The notes below the pieces were generated by a model. It ran no database searches. It worked only from the letters and a program-made list of their open reading frames with translations, and was not told where the DNA came from. From Actinomycetes bacterium (lineage in GTDB: Bacteria; Actinomycetota; Acidimicrobiia; Acidimicrobiales; Palsa-688), in assembly GCA_021838445.1 (NCBI GenBank), contig JAKCDU010000001.1, positions 74,889 to 138,888 on the forward strand: a DNA stretch of 64,000 nucleotides. The letters are read 5' to 3'. This document shows, in pieces, positions 34,098 to 42,249 of the stretch (position 1 is its first letter; the number at the start of each line of letters is the position of its first letter). Both the position numbers and the translations under genes were made by a program.

Positions 34098-35294
34098 GGC
34101 TTCGCCGAAGGGACGGTCCTTGTCCACCCGGGGCTCGGGGGGAAGCCCGAGGACCCGTTCCCCGAGTATGTTCCGCTGGATTTCGTCGGTGCCCCCGCGG
34201 ATGGACAGCGACGGGCTCATGAGAAACAGACTCTGCCACTCGTCGGGATCGTCGGTGCCCACCGTGGCCGCCGGACCTTCGACGCGCATACCCAACGAGG
34301 CGAGACGCTTGATCATGGCCGTCCCTCTCAGCTTGGAACCGGAATCCTCCGGCCCCGGCGGGCGGCCCGACTTGCGGGCGGCCTCGGCCCTCCCGGCGGT
34401 CCAGCCGGCGATCTGGAACTCGGCGAGGCGGGCCACCCATTCGTTGCGGTCCACCGCATCGGTGGCTCCGATGAGCGAACCCAGTCTGCGGATCTGCTCC
34501 TCCTGGACCCCGAGGCCGCCGCCGAGGGCCCCCCTTTCGAAGGTGAGGCAGGTTAGGGCCACCCGCCAACCCTGGCCGGGCTGGTCGATCCGGTCGCGGT
34601 CGGGTATCCAGACGTCGTCGAGGAACACTTCGTTGAAGTGGGCGTCGCGGTTCATCTGGACCAGAGGCCTGACCGTCACACCCTCGCTGCGCATGTTCAA
34701 GCCGAAGGCGACTATGCCTCGGTGCTTGGGCACCGAGAAGTCGAAGCGGGCGAGCAGCAAACCCCAATCCGAGTAGTGGGCCCGCGACGTCCACACCTTC
34801 GATCCCGACACCCGCCACCCTTCGCCGTCGCGCCGGGCGCGGGACTTGAGGCCGGCGAGGTCGGAGCCGGCGTCGGGTTCGGAGAACATCTGGCACCAGA
34901 TCTCCCTCCCGGTCCTGATTCCCGGCAGCCACCGGCGCTTCTGGTCGTCGCTGCCGTGTTCGAGGATGGTGGGACCGATCAGATCGATGCCCACCATCCA
35001 GGGGTAGAGGTCAGGGGCCTCGAAGGCGCTCAGGGCGGAGCGCACTCCGGCCGCCTCGGGTCCGGCCAGCCCGAGCCCCCCGTGCTCGGTGGGCCAGCCG
35101 GGAACGATCCACCCCCCGTCGGCGAGCTTGGCCAGGTAGGCCCGCCCAGCCTCCAGGTCGTCGCTGCCCGCGCCGAGTACCGACATCCGCGAGTCCGCCC
35201 GGCGGCGCTCGAGCCGGCCCTCCAGTTGGGCGATGGTCCTCTGGCGCTGCTCGGCCGTGCGGGTCTCCGCCTGGTTGGTGTCTTCGGTGCTCAC
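34071..35294 (-). CDS. Acyl-CoA dehydrogenase
   Basis: FAD acyl-CoA dehydrogenase of 407 residues. Key segments: GWPTEHGGLGL, MFSEPDAGSDLAGLKSRA, KVWTSRAHYSDWG, NEVFLDDVWIP and the C-terminal RGGTDEIQRNILGERVLGLP. The frame is open to 35333, but GTG 35294 lies 10 bases after the ferrochelatase stop and is the likely start. It is downstream of hemH on the same strand, an arrangement that looks accidental rather than functional. Its 3-prime end overlaps the convergent PIG-L gene by 27 bases. The closest match in the window is the gene at 18.4-19.7 kb. Confidence 0.87.
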   Translation of the reverse strand: MSTEDTNQAETRTAEQRQRTIAQLEGRLERRRADSRMSVLGAGSDDLEAGRAYLAKLADGGWIVPGWPTEHGGLGLAGPEAAGVRSALSAFEAPDLYPWMVGIDLIGPTILEHGSDDQKRRWLPGIRTGREIWCQMFSEPDAGSDLAGLKSRARRDGEGWRVSGSKVWTSRAHYSDWGLLLARFDFSVPKHRGIVAFGLNMRSEGVTVRPLVQMNRDAHFNEVFLDDVWIPDRDRIDQPGQGWRVALTCLTFERGALGGGLGVQEEQIRRLGSLIGATDAVDRNEWVARLAEFQIAGWTAGRAEAARKSGRPPGPEDSGSKLRGTAMIKRLASLGMRVEGPAATVGTDDPDEWQSLFLMSPSLSIRGGTDEIQRNILGERVLGLPPEPRVDKDRPFGEASGGDDPLK

Positions 35295-35304
35295 GAGCCC
35301 GAAT

Positions 35305-36300
35305 CTAGCGATGAGGCGCCGGGCAGCAACCAACCGGGCAGCTCAGGGGGCGAGGCCCGGCCCCGCCGAGTGCGGCGGGGACCTGGTCGGGCAGCTCGAC
35401 CTCGACCATGAGTTGGCAGACCATGTGGACGAAGCGAGCGTCGGTGCCCGGCGTGGCCGAGCGGACCATCCGCACGCCCCGGGCCGCGGCGACCTCGGCG
35501 GCTCGGGTGTCGAGGTCGTAGACGACCTCCATGTGGTCGGACACAAAGCCGATTGGGGCCACGATCACCGATGGCGTGCCTTCAGGCAGGGCCTCTATGG
35601 CGTCGCACACGTCGGGACCGAGCCACGGTTGGGCCGGTGTGCCCGAGCGGCTCTGGAAGACCAACTGCCATTCGGTCGGGGCGACACCGGCGCCAGCGGC
35701 CACGAGCGCCGCGGTCTCTCCCAGTTGGTCCTGATAGTCGCACCAGGCGGCCATGGCCTCGGGCAGGCTGTGGGCCGACATGAGCACCGGGGCGTCGGGG
35801 CCTGCGGTCTCGCGGGCGGCCCGCAGGCCGTCGGCGAGCGGTGCGACGAAGCCCGGGTGGTTGAAGTAGGGGCGCAGCTTGTGCAGGACCGGGGCGCCGG
35901 TGCCGACCTGGTCTCGGGCCCGGTCGAGATCCTCGAGGTACTGCCGGCAACTGCTGTAGGACGAGTAGGCCGAGGTCACGAACACGGCGGCGTTGGTTAC
36001 CCCGTCGTCCCGCATCCGGGCAACGGTGTCGGGGAGGTAGGGGGACCAGTTGCGGTTCCCCCAGTAGACAGGAAGGTCCCGGCCGTGGCTGGAGAATTCG
36101 GTTCGCAGTGCTTCGAGAAGGTTCCGGTTCTGGTCATTGATCGGGCTGCGGCCACCGAACTGCATGTACTGGGACACCACCTGCTCGACCCGCTCGTCGC
36201 TCACCGGGCGTCCTCTCAGCACGTTGGCGAGGAACGGGCGTACGTCCTCAGGGTGGTCAGGCCCCCCGAAGGAGAGTAGGAGCAGGGCGTCGAAGCTCAC
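35305..36300 (-). CDS. hemH: Ferrochelatase (actinobacterial [2Fe-2S] type)
   Basis: Inserts ferrous iron into coproporphyrin III or protoporphyrin IX in haem synthesis. Signatures: ALLLLSFGGPDHPEDV at the start, SAHSLPEAM with the catalytic His, FQSRSGTPAQPWLGPDV, and IGFVSDHMEVVYDLD. The C-terminal cysteines (LSCPVGCC) and the internal SYSSCRQY cysteine match the positions that hold a [2Fe-2S] cluster in actinobacterial enzymes. The length is 331 residues. GTG 36300 is preceded by TAGCCT at 6 bases. Actinobacteria normally use the coproporphyrin route, so CpfC would also be a fitting name. Confidence 0.93.
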   Translation of the reverse strand: MSFDALLLLSFGGPDHPEDVRPFLANVLRGRPVSDERVEQVVSQYMQFGGRSPINDQNRNLLEALRTEFSSHGRDLPVYWGNRNWSPYLPDTVARMRDDGVTNAAVFVTSAYSSYSSCRQYLEDLDRARDQVGTGAPVLHKLRPYFNHPGFVAPLADGLRAARETAGPDAPVLMSAHSLPEAMAAWCDYQDQLGETAALVAAGAGVAPTEWQLVFQSRSGTPAQPWLGPDVCDAIEALPEGTPSVIVAPIGFVSDHMEVVYDLDTRAAEVAAARGVRMVRSATPGTDARFVHMVCQLMVEVELPDQVPAALGGAGPRPLSCPVGCCPAPHR

Positions 36301-36306
36301 CCGGTC

Positions 36307-36312
36307 AGGCTA
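36307..36312 (-). promoter_or_regulatory. Candidate -10 element, leaderless start
   Basis: Minus-strand TAGCCT lies exactly 6 bases before GTG 36300 of hemH. No ribosome-binding site is visible. Confidence 0.5.
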
Positions 36313-36373
36313 CGCCGGTGACCGCGACTCTCAGTAAGACGGCCGTACCGGGCCCGGTTGGGGGACGGCGGGG

Positions 36374-37759
36374 TCAGCCGAGCCAGACGTTGCGGTATTG
36401 CACACCCCAGTCCATGCAGGCCCCGTAGCTGGGCTCCCAGATGTCGAGACGGTGGCCGATGATGGCACCGCCGGTGTCCTGGGCGGTGCGCAGTCCCACC
36501 CCGTCGATGTAGATGCTCGTTCCGAGGGGGATCACCGATGGGTCTACGGCCACGGTCGCCATGCTGGTCGGGGCGCCACTGGCGGTGGTGCCGCCGAGGT
36601 CGTAGCAGGTGACCTCGAAGGTCCCGAGAGCCCCGCCGGTCGGGGCCCCGGCGGCGGCCACCGTGGGGGCGGGGGCCGGGGGCGGGGGCGGGGTGGGCCG
36701 GGTGACGAGCCAGTATCCGGCGGCCACCGGCGATGCGGCGACGGCGTCGACGCGGCTGGCAGCTGGTTGGGGAGAGGCGCTCCCCTGGAAGGTGGCGTCG
36801 CCGAAGCTGAACACTCCGCCGTCGGCGGCGGCCAGCCAGTAGCCGCCGCCGTCGAGGGTAGGGGCCATTCCGACGATGGGGGCGGCCAGGCCTTTGGAGC
36901 CGGCTGATCCGTGGAAGGTGGCGTCGCCGAAGCTGAACACTCCGCCGTCGGCGGCGACGAGCCAGTAGCCGCCGCCGTCGGGGGTGGTAGCCATTCCGAC
37001 GATGGGGGCGGCCAGGCCTTTGGAGCCGGCTGATCCGTGGAAGGTGGCGTCGCCGAAGCTGAACACTCCGCCGTCGGCGGCGACGAGCCAGTAGCCGCCG
37101 CCGTCGGGGGTGGAGGCCATTCCGACGATGGGATCGGTCAACTGGCGTCCCGCCGAACTGCCGTGGAAGGTGGCGTCACCGTAGGCGAACACCCCGCCGT
37201 CGGCGGCGACGAGCCAGTAGCCGTGGCCGCTGGCCGTGGCCGCCATGCCGACCACAGGCTTGACGAGCGTGCGGTCCCCCGCCGACCCCTGGAAAGTGGC
37301 ATCACCGTAGGCGAACACCCCGCCGTCGGCGGCGGCCAGCCAGTACCCCTGACCGCTGGGAGTGGTCGCGATGGCCACCAGGGGAGCGGTCAGCGAGGCT
37401 CCCGGGCCGCCCAGAGCCGGGACCGCGCCGAACGCGCCGACCTGACCGGGTCCGGTGGGTGACTGGTCGGTGGCCGATGCCTGGAACGATGCCGTGGTGG
37501 CCGTGCCCACGAGGGACACAGGGCGTGACGCCGCGGCCAGTGACAGGGCACGGCCGGTAGCCGCGACTTGGGGTTGGGCCGGGCCCCCGGGGGATCCGGC
37601 GTCGCCCGCCGCCACCAGGCCGGCGACAGCCAACGGGAGGGCCGACGCAGCGGCGAAGGGGCGGGCGAGGCGCCCTGGGCGCCTCCTGCGCCACGTCGTG
37701 GGGCGTGTGTGGGGGAGGTCTCCGTCGGAGGCCATGAAGGTGCTACGGGTTGTGGTCAA
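36374..37759 (-). CDS. Secreted repeat protein with C-terminal 3D domain
   Basis: Exported cell-wall-associated protein. A long basic N-region (RRRRPGR) and hydrophobic segment (ASALPLAVAGLVAAG, about 38-52) form a signal peptide. Five 42-residue repeats (128-337) and a partial sixth share the core GYWLVAADGGVF-(S/A)-(F/Y)-GDATF. A Pro-rich linker leads to a 3D domain (about 385-461) with the three aspartates in VAVDPSVIPLGT, AQDTGGAIIG and HRLDIW. 3D domains occur in RpfB- and MltA-type muralytic proteins. TTG 37759 has AAAGGG 9 bases upstream; ATG 37735 is the alternative. Confidence 0.8.
   Translation of the reverse strand: MTTTRSTFMASDGDLPHTRPTTWRRRRPGRLARPFAAASALPLAVAGLVAAGDAGSPGGPAQPQVAATGRALSLAAASRPVSLVGTATTASFQASATDQSPTGPGQVGAFGAVPALGGPGASLTAPLVAIATTPSGQGYWLAAADGGVFAYGDATFQGSAGDRTLVKPVVGMAATASGHGYWLVAADGGVFAYGDATFHGSSAGRQLTDPIVGMASTPDGGGYWLVAADGGVFSFGDATFHGSAGSKGLAAPIVGMATTPDGGGYWLVAADGGVFSFGDATFHGSAGSKGLAAPIVGMAPTLDGGGYWLAAADGGVFSFGDATFQGSASPQPAASRVDAVAASPVAAGYWLVTRPTPPPPPAPAPTVAAAGAPTGGALGTFEVTCYDLGGTTASGAPTSMATVAVDPSVIPLGTSIYIDGVGLRTAQDTGGAIIGHRLDIWEPSYGACMDWGVQYRNVWLG
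36749..37378 (-). repeat. Five 126-bp tandem coding repeats
   Basis: The repeat array inside the 3D-domain gene is five units of exactly 126 bases (42 codons). Units three and four (36875-37126) are nearly identical at the nucleotide level, differing at about one base, while the first, second and fifth have diverged. This indicates recent duplication of the third unit. Such arrays can expand or contract by recombination. Confidence 0.9.
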
Positions 37760-37988
37760 GCTGGAAGACCCTTTCGTCAGCGCGCCGGCCTGATGCGCTA
37801 CTCCCAGCAGCGGATAAGAGAAAGGCGGGAGAGGCGGACCAGCGCGGGCCTCCGCCGGAAAGGGATGGGCGGAGGTTGGCTTGTTGGCTCCCTGTCGGCG
37901 GTCTCTTGGACGGTCACCTGGGGGCCTGTCTTTTCTCGGCCGCAAACTTTACCTGACTGAATCCGGATCCCGAAAGATCAGGGCTGTA

Positions 37989-38027
37989 TGACAAATGTCA
38001 CATCACCCTGCGCGCGACCGGGTGATG
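37989..38027 (+). promoter_or_regulatory. Two palindromes in the mannosyltransferase upstream region
   Basis: The 313-bp gap between the 3D-domain gene and the mannosyltransferase gene holds TGACA-AA-TGTCA (37989-38000), a perfect 12-base palindrome. It is followed at once by CATCACCC (38001-38008) paired with GGGTGATG (38020-38027), a perfect 8-bp inverted repeat with 11 bases between. The first resembles a dimeric regulator site. Elsewhere the gap shows a GC-poor stretch (37938-37966) that may hold a minus-strand promoter, but nothing more is certain. Confidence 0.45.
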
Positions 38028-38060
38028 GCCGTGATACCCGAACAGAGCGCGGCGGCGGCC

Positions 38061-38066
38061 TACACT
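38061..38066 (+). promoter_or_regulatory. Candidate -10 element, leaderless start
   Basis: TACACT lies exactly 6 bases before ATG 38073. This favours 38073 over the in-frame ATGs at 37995 and 38025. Confidence 0.45.
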
Positions 38067-38072
38067 CGCCCG

Positions 38073-39311
38073 ATGACCAGAGTGGGGAACCGGTCAGCCA
38101 GCCAGGGTCGGGGAGAGGACGCCGTGCTCCTCGGCGATCCCGCAGGGCTGGCGGTATCTCCCGCGGCCGATCCGGAAGGTCCGGCGTCGCCGCCGGGCCG
38201 CCACCGGCGATCCCGCGGATGGCGTCCGATTGATCTGATTCCCTTGTGGCGCCCGCTCAGCGTGCTCGTGGCGGCCCGATTAGTGATGTGGTTCGCCACA
38301 TACGTCTACACCCACGTCACCCATCAGTACTCGCTCACGCTGTGGGACGGCGGTTGGTATGTACTAGCCGCGCAACACGGCTGGCCCCACCACGTCAGCG
38401 CCCAGTTGGATGGTGCGGGACAGAACACGCTGGCGTTCTTCCCCGCGTTCCCCACGGTTATTCGCGCCGTTCACTTCCTCGTACCGTTGACCTGGCTACG
38501 AGCGGGGCAGGTGGCAGCTTTCATCTGCGAGATGGCCATGGTCTCGGGGGTTTGGTTGCTGGCCCGCGACGTCTGGGGCCGCACTGTGGCTGACCGCTCG
38601 GTCGTCCTGCTGTGCTTCTTCCCAGGAGCTTTCATTCTCGTTCTGATGTACTCGGAACCACTGACCATTGCCACCGCCGCCTTCTGCCTTCTGGCTTTGC
38701 GCCGTCAGCAATGGGTTGTGGCAGGGATCATGGCCGCACTCTGCGCCACCACGCGGATCATCGGCGTCGCAGTGATTGCGGCCTGTGTGTGGGAAGCGGC
38801 CGTCGCCATACGCCGCGATCGCCGGTGGCGGTCGACTGTGGCGGTTGTGATGGCGCCGGCCGGAATCCTGGCCTGGTTCGCCTATCTGTGGGCCTCCACC
38901 GGGGACCGTCTGGCCTGGTTGCACACCGAGGAGAACGGCTGGGCCCAGCACTCATCGGTGATGGCCATTCCGGATTTGGTCAAGTCCGCGCTTCACACCC
39001 ATCCCGCCGACATGAATCAGGTCCTGGCGCTGGCCAGCACAGCCCTCGGCGTGGTCCTACTCGTGGTTCTGGTGGCGGCACGGGGGCCGGCCACTTTCGT
39101 CGTGTACTCGGCGGCGGTGCTGGTGCTGTCGGCCACTTCTGTCAACCCGGCCGGGATCAGGTTCCGCTTCGTGATGACTGCGTTCCCTTTGGTCATCATC
39201 ATGGCCAAGCTGCTCAAAGACGCCGCCTTTTCAGCGGCGGTGGCCCTTTGCAGTGTCCTGACCGGGGTGCTGCTCGTCGTCACTGTGACCAACGCCAGCC
39301 TCATACCCTGA
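38073..39311 (+). CDS. PIG-V-like membrane mannosyltransferase
   Basis: Polytopic membrane protein with about nine or ten helices, resembling bacterial relatives of GPI mannosyltransferase 2 (PIG-V), which transfer mannose from a polyprenyl-phosphate donor on the outer face of the membrane. The hallmark is the acidic loop after helix 1: LTLWDGGWYVLAAQHGWP, with the catalytic-type Asp. FFPAFPTVIRA and SRVIG-like TTRIIGVAV segments follow. The start at ATG 38073 is chosen for its leaderless -10 (412 residues); ATG 37995 would add 26 residues and would sit inside a palindrome. Confidence 0.75.
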   Translation: MTRVGNRSASQGRGEDAVLLGDPAGLAVSPAADPEGPASPPGRHRRSRGWRPIDLIPLWRPLSVLVAARLVMWFATYVYTHVTHQYSLTLWDGGWYVLAAQHGWPHHVSAQLDGAGQNTLAFFPAFPTVIRAVHFLVPLTWLRAGQVAAFICEMAMVSGVWLLARDVWGRTVADRSVVLLCFFPGAFILVLMYSEPLTIATAAFCLLALRRQQWVVAGIMAALCATTRIIGVAVIAACVWEAAVAIRRDRRWRSTVAVVMAPAGILAWFAYLWASTGDRLAWLHTEENGWAQHSSVMAIPDLVKSALHTHPADMNQVLALASTALGVVLLVVLVAARGPATFVVYSAAVLVLSATSVNPAGIRFRFVMTAFPLVIIMAKLLKDAAFSAAVALCSVLTGVLLVVTVTNASLIP

Positions 39312-39313
39312 TA

Positions 39314-39340
39314 CGCCGCCCGGCGATCGACGCCGCGGCG
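39314..39340. terminator. Candidate bidirectional hairpin between convergent genes
   Basis: CGCCGC (39314-39319) pairs with GCGGCG (39335-39340) across 15 bases, between the mannosyltransferase stop and the amidase stop. There is no U-tract, so this is weak. Confidence 0.3.
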
Positions 39341-39347
39341 GGGATGG

Positions 39348-40754
39348 TCAGCTCAGGGCGAGCGGGGGTGCCTCGAAACCACCGAGCAGCTCACTCAGGT
39401 GGGAGGCCACCGCTAGCGAAGTGCGGTCCTCGAGGTAAGGGCCCACCACTTGGATCCCCACCGGGAGGCCGTCGACCCGCCCGACGGGCACCACCGTGGA
39501 GGGGAGGTAGGCGACGCCCACCAACCCGGTCCAGGCCAGGCAGTCGGCCTGGGGGACGGAGCGCCCGTTGATCAGTACCCATCGCTCGGCGACGGTTCCC
39601 TCCTGGTCGTGGGGGAAGGGGAGCATCGGCACCACCGGGCAGAGCAGCACATCGAAGTCCCGGAACCAGGCCGTCCAGGCCTGGCGCAGCTCGGCGCGTC
39701 GTCGGTCCATCAGCAGCCAGTCACGGTGGGGTCCGCTGATCGCCTGTCCGACCTGCTCGTCGAGGCTGACCGACACGGCGGCCAGGAGCAGCCGGTCGAA
39801 GAGGGCCCGGACCTCGGCCAGACGCAGCGGAGGATGCTCATCGCGCACATTGGCTCCGGCCCTTCGGAGGGCTTCGGCGGCGTCGAGCAGAAGATCGTGA
39901 GCGGCCGCTTCGATCGGACAGTCGGGGTCATTCAGCCAGAGGCCGACGCGGTAGTCGGCCAGCCGGGAGTGGCGGGCTTCGGGCAGGCTCAGGCGCCAGG
40001 CCGCAGCATCGTCCGGGTCGGGTCCGGCTAGTACGCCCATCAGCAGGAGTAGGTCCTCGGGCGACCTGGCGATCGGACCGAAGACATTGATGTCGGCCTC
40101 GGTGCCGCCGCCGCCCACCGAGTCCAGGTACCCCCTCTGGGGCACCACTCCGAAGCTGGGCTTGTGCCCGAACACGCCGTTGAAGCTCGACGGTATGCGG
40201 ATCGACCCGCCGATATCGGTGCCCAGCTCGAAACTGCTGAGTCCGGCGGCGACGGCGGCGGCCGGTCCTCCTGACGATCCGCCGGGGGTGCGCGACAGGT
40301 CCCAAGGATTGCTGGTGGTGCCGAACAGCTCGTTGAAGGTCTGGATGTCGCCCGACCACAGGGGCACGTTGGTCTTGCCCGTCACGACCGCACCGGCCCG
40401 GCGTAGCCGGGCGACGGCGGGGGCGTCGGCGGCCGGGATGTGTCCGGCCAGTGCCGGGGACCCCCCGGTGGATCTCATCCCGGCCACCTCGACGGCATCT
40501 TTGATCGTCACCGGGAGCCCGTGGAGCGGTCCGGTGGGTGCCTCCGAGCCGCCCGCCGCGGTGAGCTCGTCGGCGCGGGCCGCGTCGGCTCGGGCCCGCT
40601 CCTCGTCGACAGTGACCACGGCGTTGATGTCAGGGTTCAGTCTCGAGATTCGCCCCAGGTAGAGCTCCAACAGCTCGCGGCTCGAGATCTGGCGCGAGCG
40701 GATGAGAAGAGCGAGCTCGGTTGCGGACTGCAGGCATATGGAGTCGTCGGCCAT
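39348..40754 (-). CDS. Amidase-signature family amidase
   Basis: Ser-cisSer-Lys hydrolase of amide bonds. The triad is visible: Lys85 (VTIKDAVEVAG), the cis-Ser at 160/161 (GGSSGGPAAA) and the nucleophile Ser184 (DIGGSIRIPS). The length of 468 residues is normal. The frame stays open far upstream, but ATG 40754 begins the conserved N-terminus and a TACGGT hexamer lies 8 bases before it. The FAD-oxidase gene upstream ends 41 bases before this start. The substrate cannot be inferred; GatA is unlikely because no gatB or gatC is nearby. Confidence 0.88.
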   Translation of the reverse strand: MADDSICLQSATELALLIRSRQISSRELLELYLGRISRLNPDINAVVTVDEERARADAARADELTAAGGSEAPTGPLHGLPVTIKDAVEVAGMRSTGGSPALAGHIPAADAPAVARLRRAGAVVTGKTNVPLWSGDIQTFNELFGTTSNPWDLSRTPGGSSGGPAAAVAAGLSSFELGTDIGGSIRIPSSFNGVFGHKPSFGVVPQRGYLDSVGGGGTEADINVFGPIARSPEDLLLLMGVLAGPDPDDAAAWRLSLPEARHSRLADYRVGLWLNDPDCPIEAAAHDLLLDAAEALRRAGANVRDEHPPLRLAEVRALFDRLLLAAVSVSLDEQVGQAISGPHRDWLLMDRRRAELRQAWTAWFRDFDVLLCPVVPMLPFPHDQEGTVAERWVLINGRSVPQADCLAWTGLVGVAYLPSTVVPVGRVDGLPVGIQVVGPYLEDRTSLAVASHLSELLGGFEAPPLALS

Positions 40755-40795
40755 CGGCGCGGACCGTACCAGGGACGTGGGCCCGTGCTCGTCCT

Positions 40796-42232
40796 TCAGG
40801 TCTCGAAGAGGACCCCGGGGTTGAGGCGCCCGGTCGGGTCGACGGCGGACTTGACGGCGCGCATGACCGCCAGCTCGGACGGCGAGCGCGACAGGTGGAG
40901 CCACTGGGATTTGGCCCGACCGATTCCGTGTTCGGCGCTGATGGAGCCGTCCATGGACGCGACCAGGGCCAGTACCGCCTCGTCGAGCCGCTCGTCGTCG
41001 GGGGGTGGCCCGACCACGTTGACGTGGAGGTTGCCGTCGCCGATGTGCCCGAAGAGGATGAGGGTCGAGCCGGGCGCGACCGTTCCGACCAGCTCCCGGA
41101 CCGCAGATTCGAAGTCGGCGAGCCTCGACTGGGGCAGGGTGACATCGAGCTTGTGGGGAATGCCCACGGCCGACACCGCCTCGGTGTGGCGCTCGCGGTA
41201 GGCCCAGAGCCGGTCGGCACCGGCCCCGTCGGTGGCTATTGCGGTGGCATCGTCGGGCAGGTCCAGCTGAACCAGCACCTCGAACAGCGAGTCGCTCGGG
41301 TCGACCCTCCCGGCGCACTCCACGAGGAGGTAGACCGGCCATTCGGCGGTCAAGGGGTCCCCCAGGTGGGCGTGGTGGCGAACCAGGTCCAGCCCCTCCC
41401 GATAGAAGATCTCGGCGGCCTGCAACCCCTCCGCGCCCCTGCGTACGGCATCGAGCGCGTCGAGGGCGCTGGCCGTCGATCGGAGGCCTATCAGGGCCAC
41501 CACCCGCTCGGGCACGGCCGCCACCAGGCGCACCCGGGCGGCCGTGATCACCGCCAGGGTTCCTTCCGAACCGACGAGGAGCTGCGATAGGTCGTAGCCG
41601 GTGTTGTCCTTGACCAGGCCGCTCAGTCGCGACACCACCGTTCCATCGGCCAGGACCGCTTCGACGCCGATCACCTGGGCCCGCATGGAGCCGTAGCGCA
41701 GCACGTGGAGACCTCCGGCGTTGGTCGCGATCATCCCACCGACCGTCGCGCTGTCGCGCGCCGCCAGGTCCACCGGGAACACCAGCCCGGATGCCTCCGC
41801 GGCCGCTTGGAGACGACCCAAGGAGACCCCGGCACCGACGGTGATCTGGCTGGCTGCTCGGTCCACGTCGCCGATCTGGTCGAGCCTCACCGTGCTGAGC
41901 AGCACCGGGGGCGCTGACGCCTGGGGGTCGGCGGAGGGCTCCGGTGGTGAGGGGGCGGGGACACCGCCGCCCACGAGGCCGGTGTTGCCACCCTGGATGA
42001 CCACGGATCGGCCTTCGGAAGCGCAAGCAGCCATCACGGCGGCAACCTCCGCAGTGGTGCGGGGCCGGACCACGAGCGAGCAGGGGCCGCGGAAGCGACC
42101 GGTCCAGTCGGTCTCGAAGGCCGCCTTGGTGTCGGGGTCGTCGAGCACGTTGGCGTCGCCGACGATGGTCCGCAGGCGGTCGGCGAGGGCCGCCGCTGCG
42201 GAATCACGTGAGGGGGTGGGGGTCGCAGCCAT
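40796..42232 (-). CDS. FAD-linked oxidase (GlcD / D-2-hydroxyglutarate dehydrogenase type)
   Basis: Flavoprotein oxidising a 2-hydroxy acid. A PCMH-type FAD-binding domain occupies about 1-240 (VVIQGGNTGLVGGG, PVDLAARDSATVGGMIATNAGG, YDLSQLLVGSEGTLAVIT). The C-terminal substrate domain has HIGDGNLHVN and the metal-binding SAEHGIGRAK. The length of 478 residues fits GlcD, D-lactate dehydrogenase or D-2-hydroxyglutarate dehydrogenase; these cannot be separated here. Its ATG is only 17 bases from the divergent crotonase ATG. Confidence 0.88.
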   Translation of the reverse strand: MAATPTPSRDSAAAALADRLRTIVGDANVLDDPDTKAAFETDWTGRFRGPCSLVVRPRTTAEVAAVMAACASEGRSVVIQGGNTGLVGGGVPAPSPPEPSADPQASAPPVLLSTVRLDQIGDVDRAASQITVGAGVSLGRLQAAAEASGLVFPVDLAARDSATVGGMIATNAGGLHVLRYGSMRAQVIGVEAVLADGTVVSRLSGLVKDNTGYDLSQLLVGSEGTLAVITAARVRLVAAVPERVVALIGLRSTASALDALDAVRRGAEGLQAAEIFYREGLDLVRHHAHLGDPLTAEWPVYLLVECAGRVDPSDSLFEVLVQLDLPDDATAIATDGAGADRLWAYRERHTEAVSAVGIPHKLDVTLPQSRLADFESAVRELVGTVAPGSTLILFGHIGDGNLHVNVVGPPPDDERLDEAVLALVASMDGSISAEHGIGRAKSQWLHLSRSPSELAVMRAVKSAVDPTGRLNPGVLFET

Positions 42233-42249
42233 CTGACAGAGTTTTAGCC

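Noticed and set aside
36749-37378. CRISPR-like or intergenic repeat array
   Set aside because: The repeats are 126 bases, contiguous without spacers and encode a 42-residue protein repeat in frame.
37760-37988. c-di-AMP (ydaO) riboswitch before the 3D-domain wall gene
   Set aside because: Wall-hydrolase genes often have one, and a CCGACAGGGAGCCAAC stretch looked similar, but the other conserved blocks are absent.
40755-42026. A 424-residue N-terminal extension fused to the amidase
   Set aside because: The extra frame is an Arg/Pro/Gly-rich shadow of the FAD-oxidase gene on the same strand; the amidase start and its family match begin at ATG 40754.
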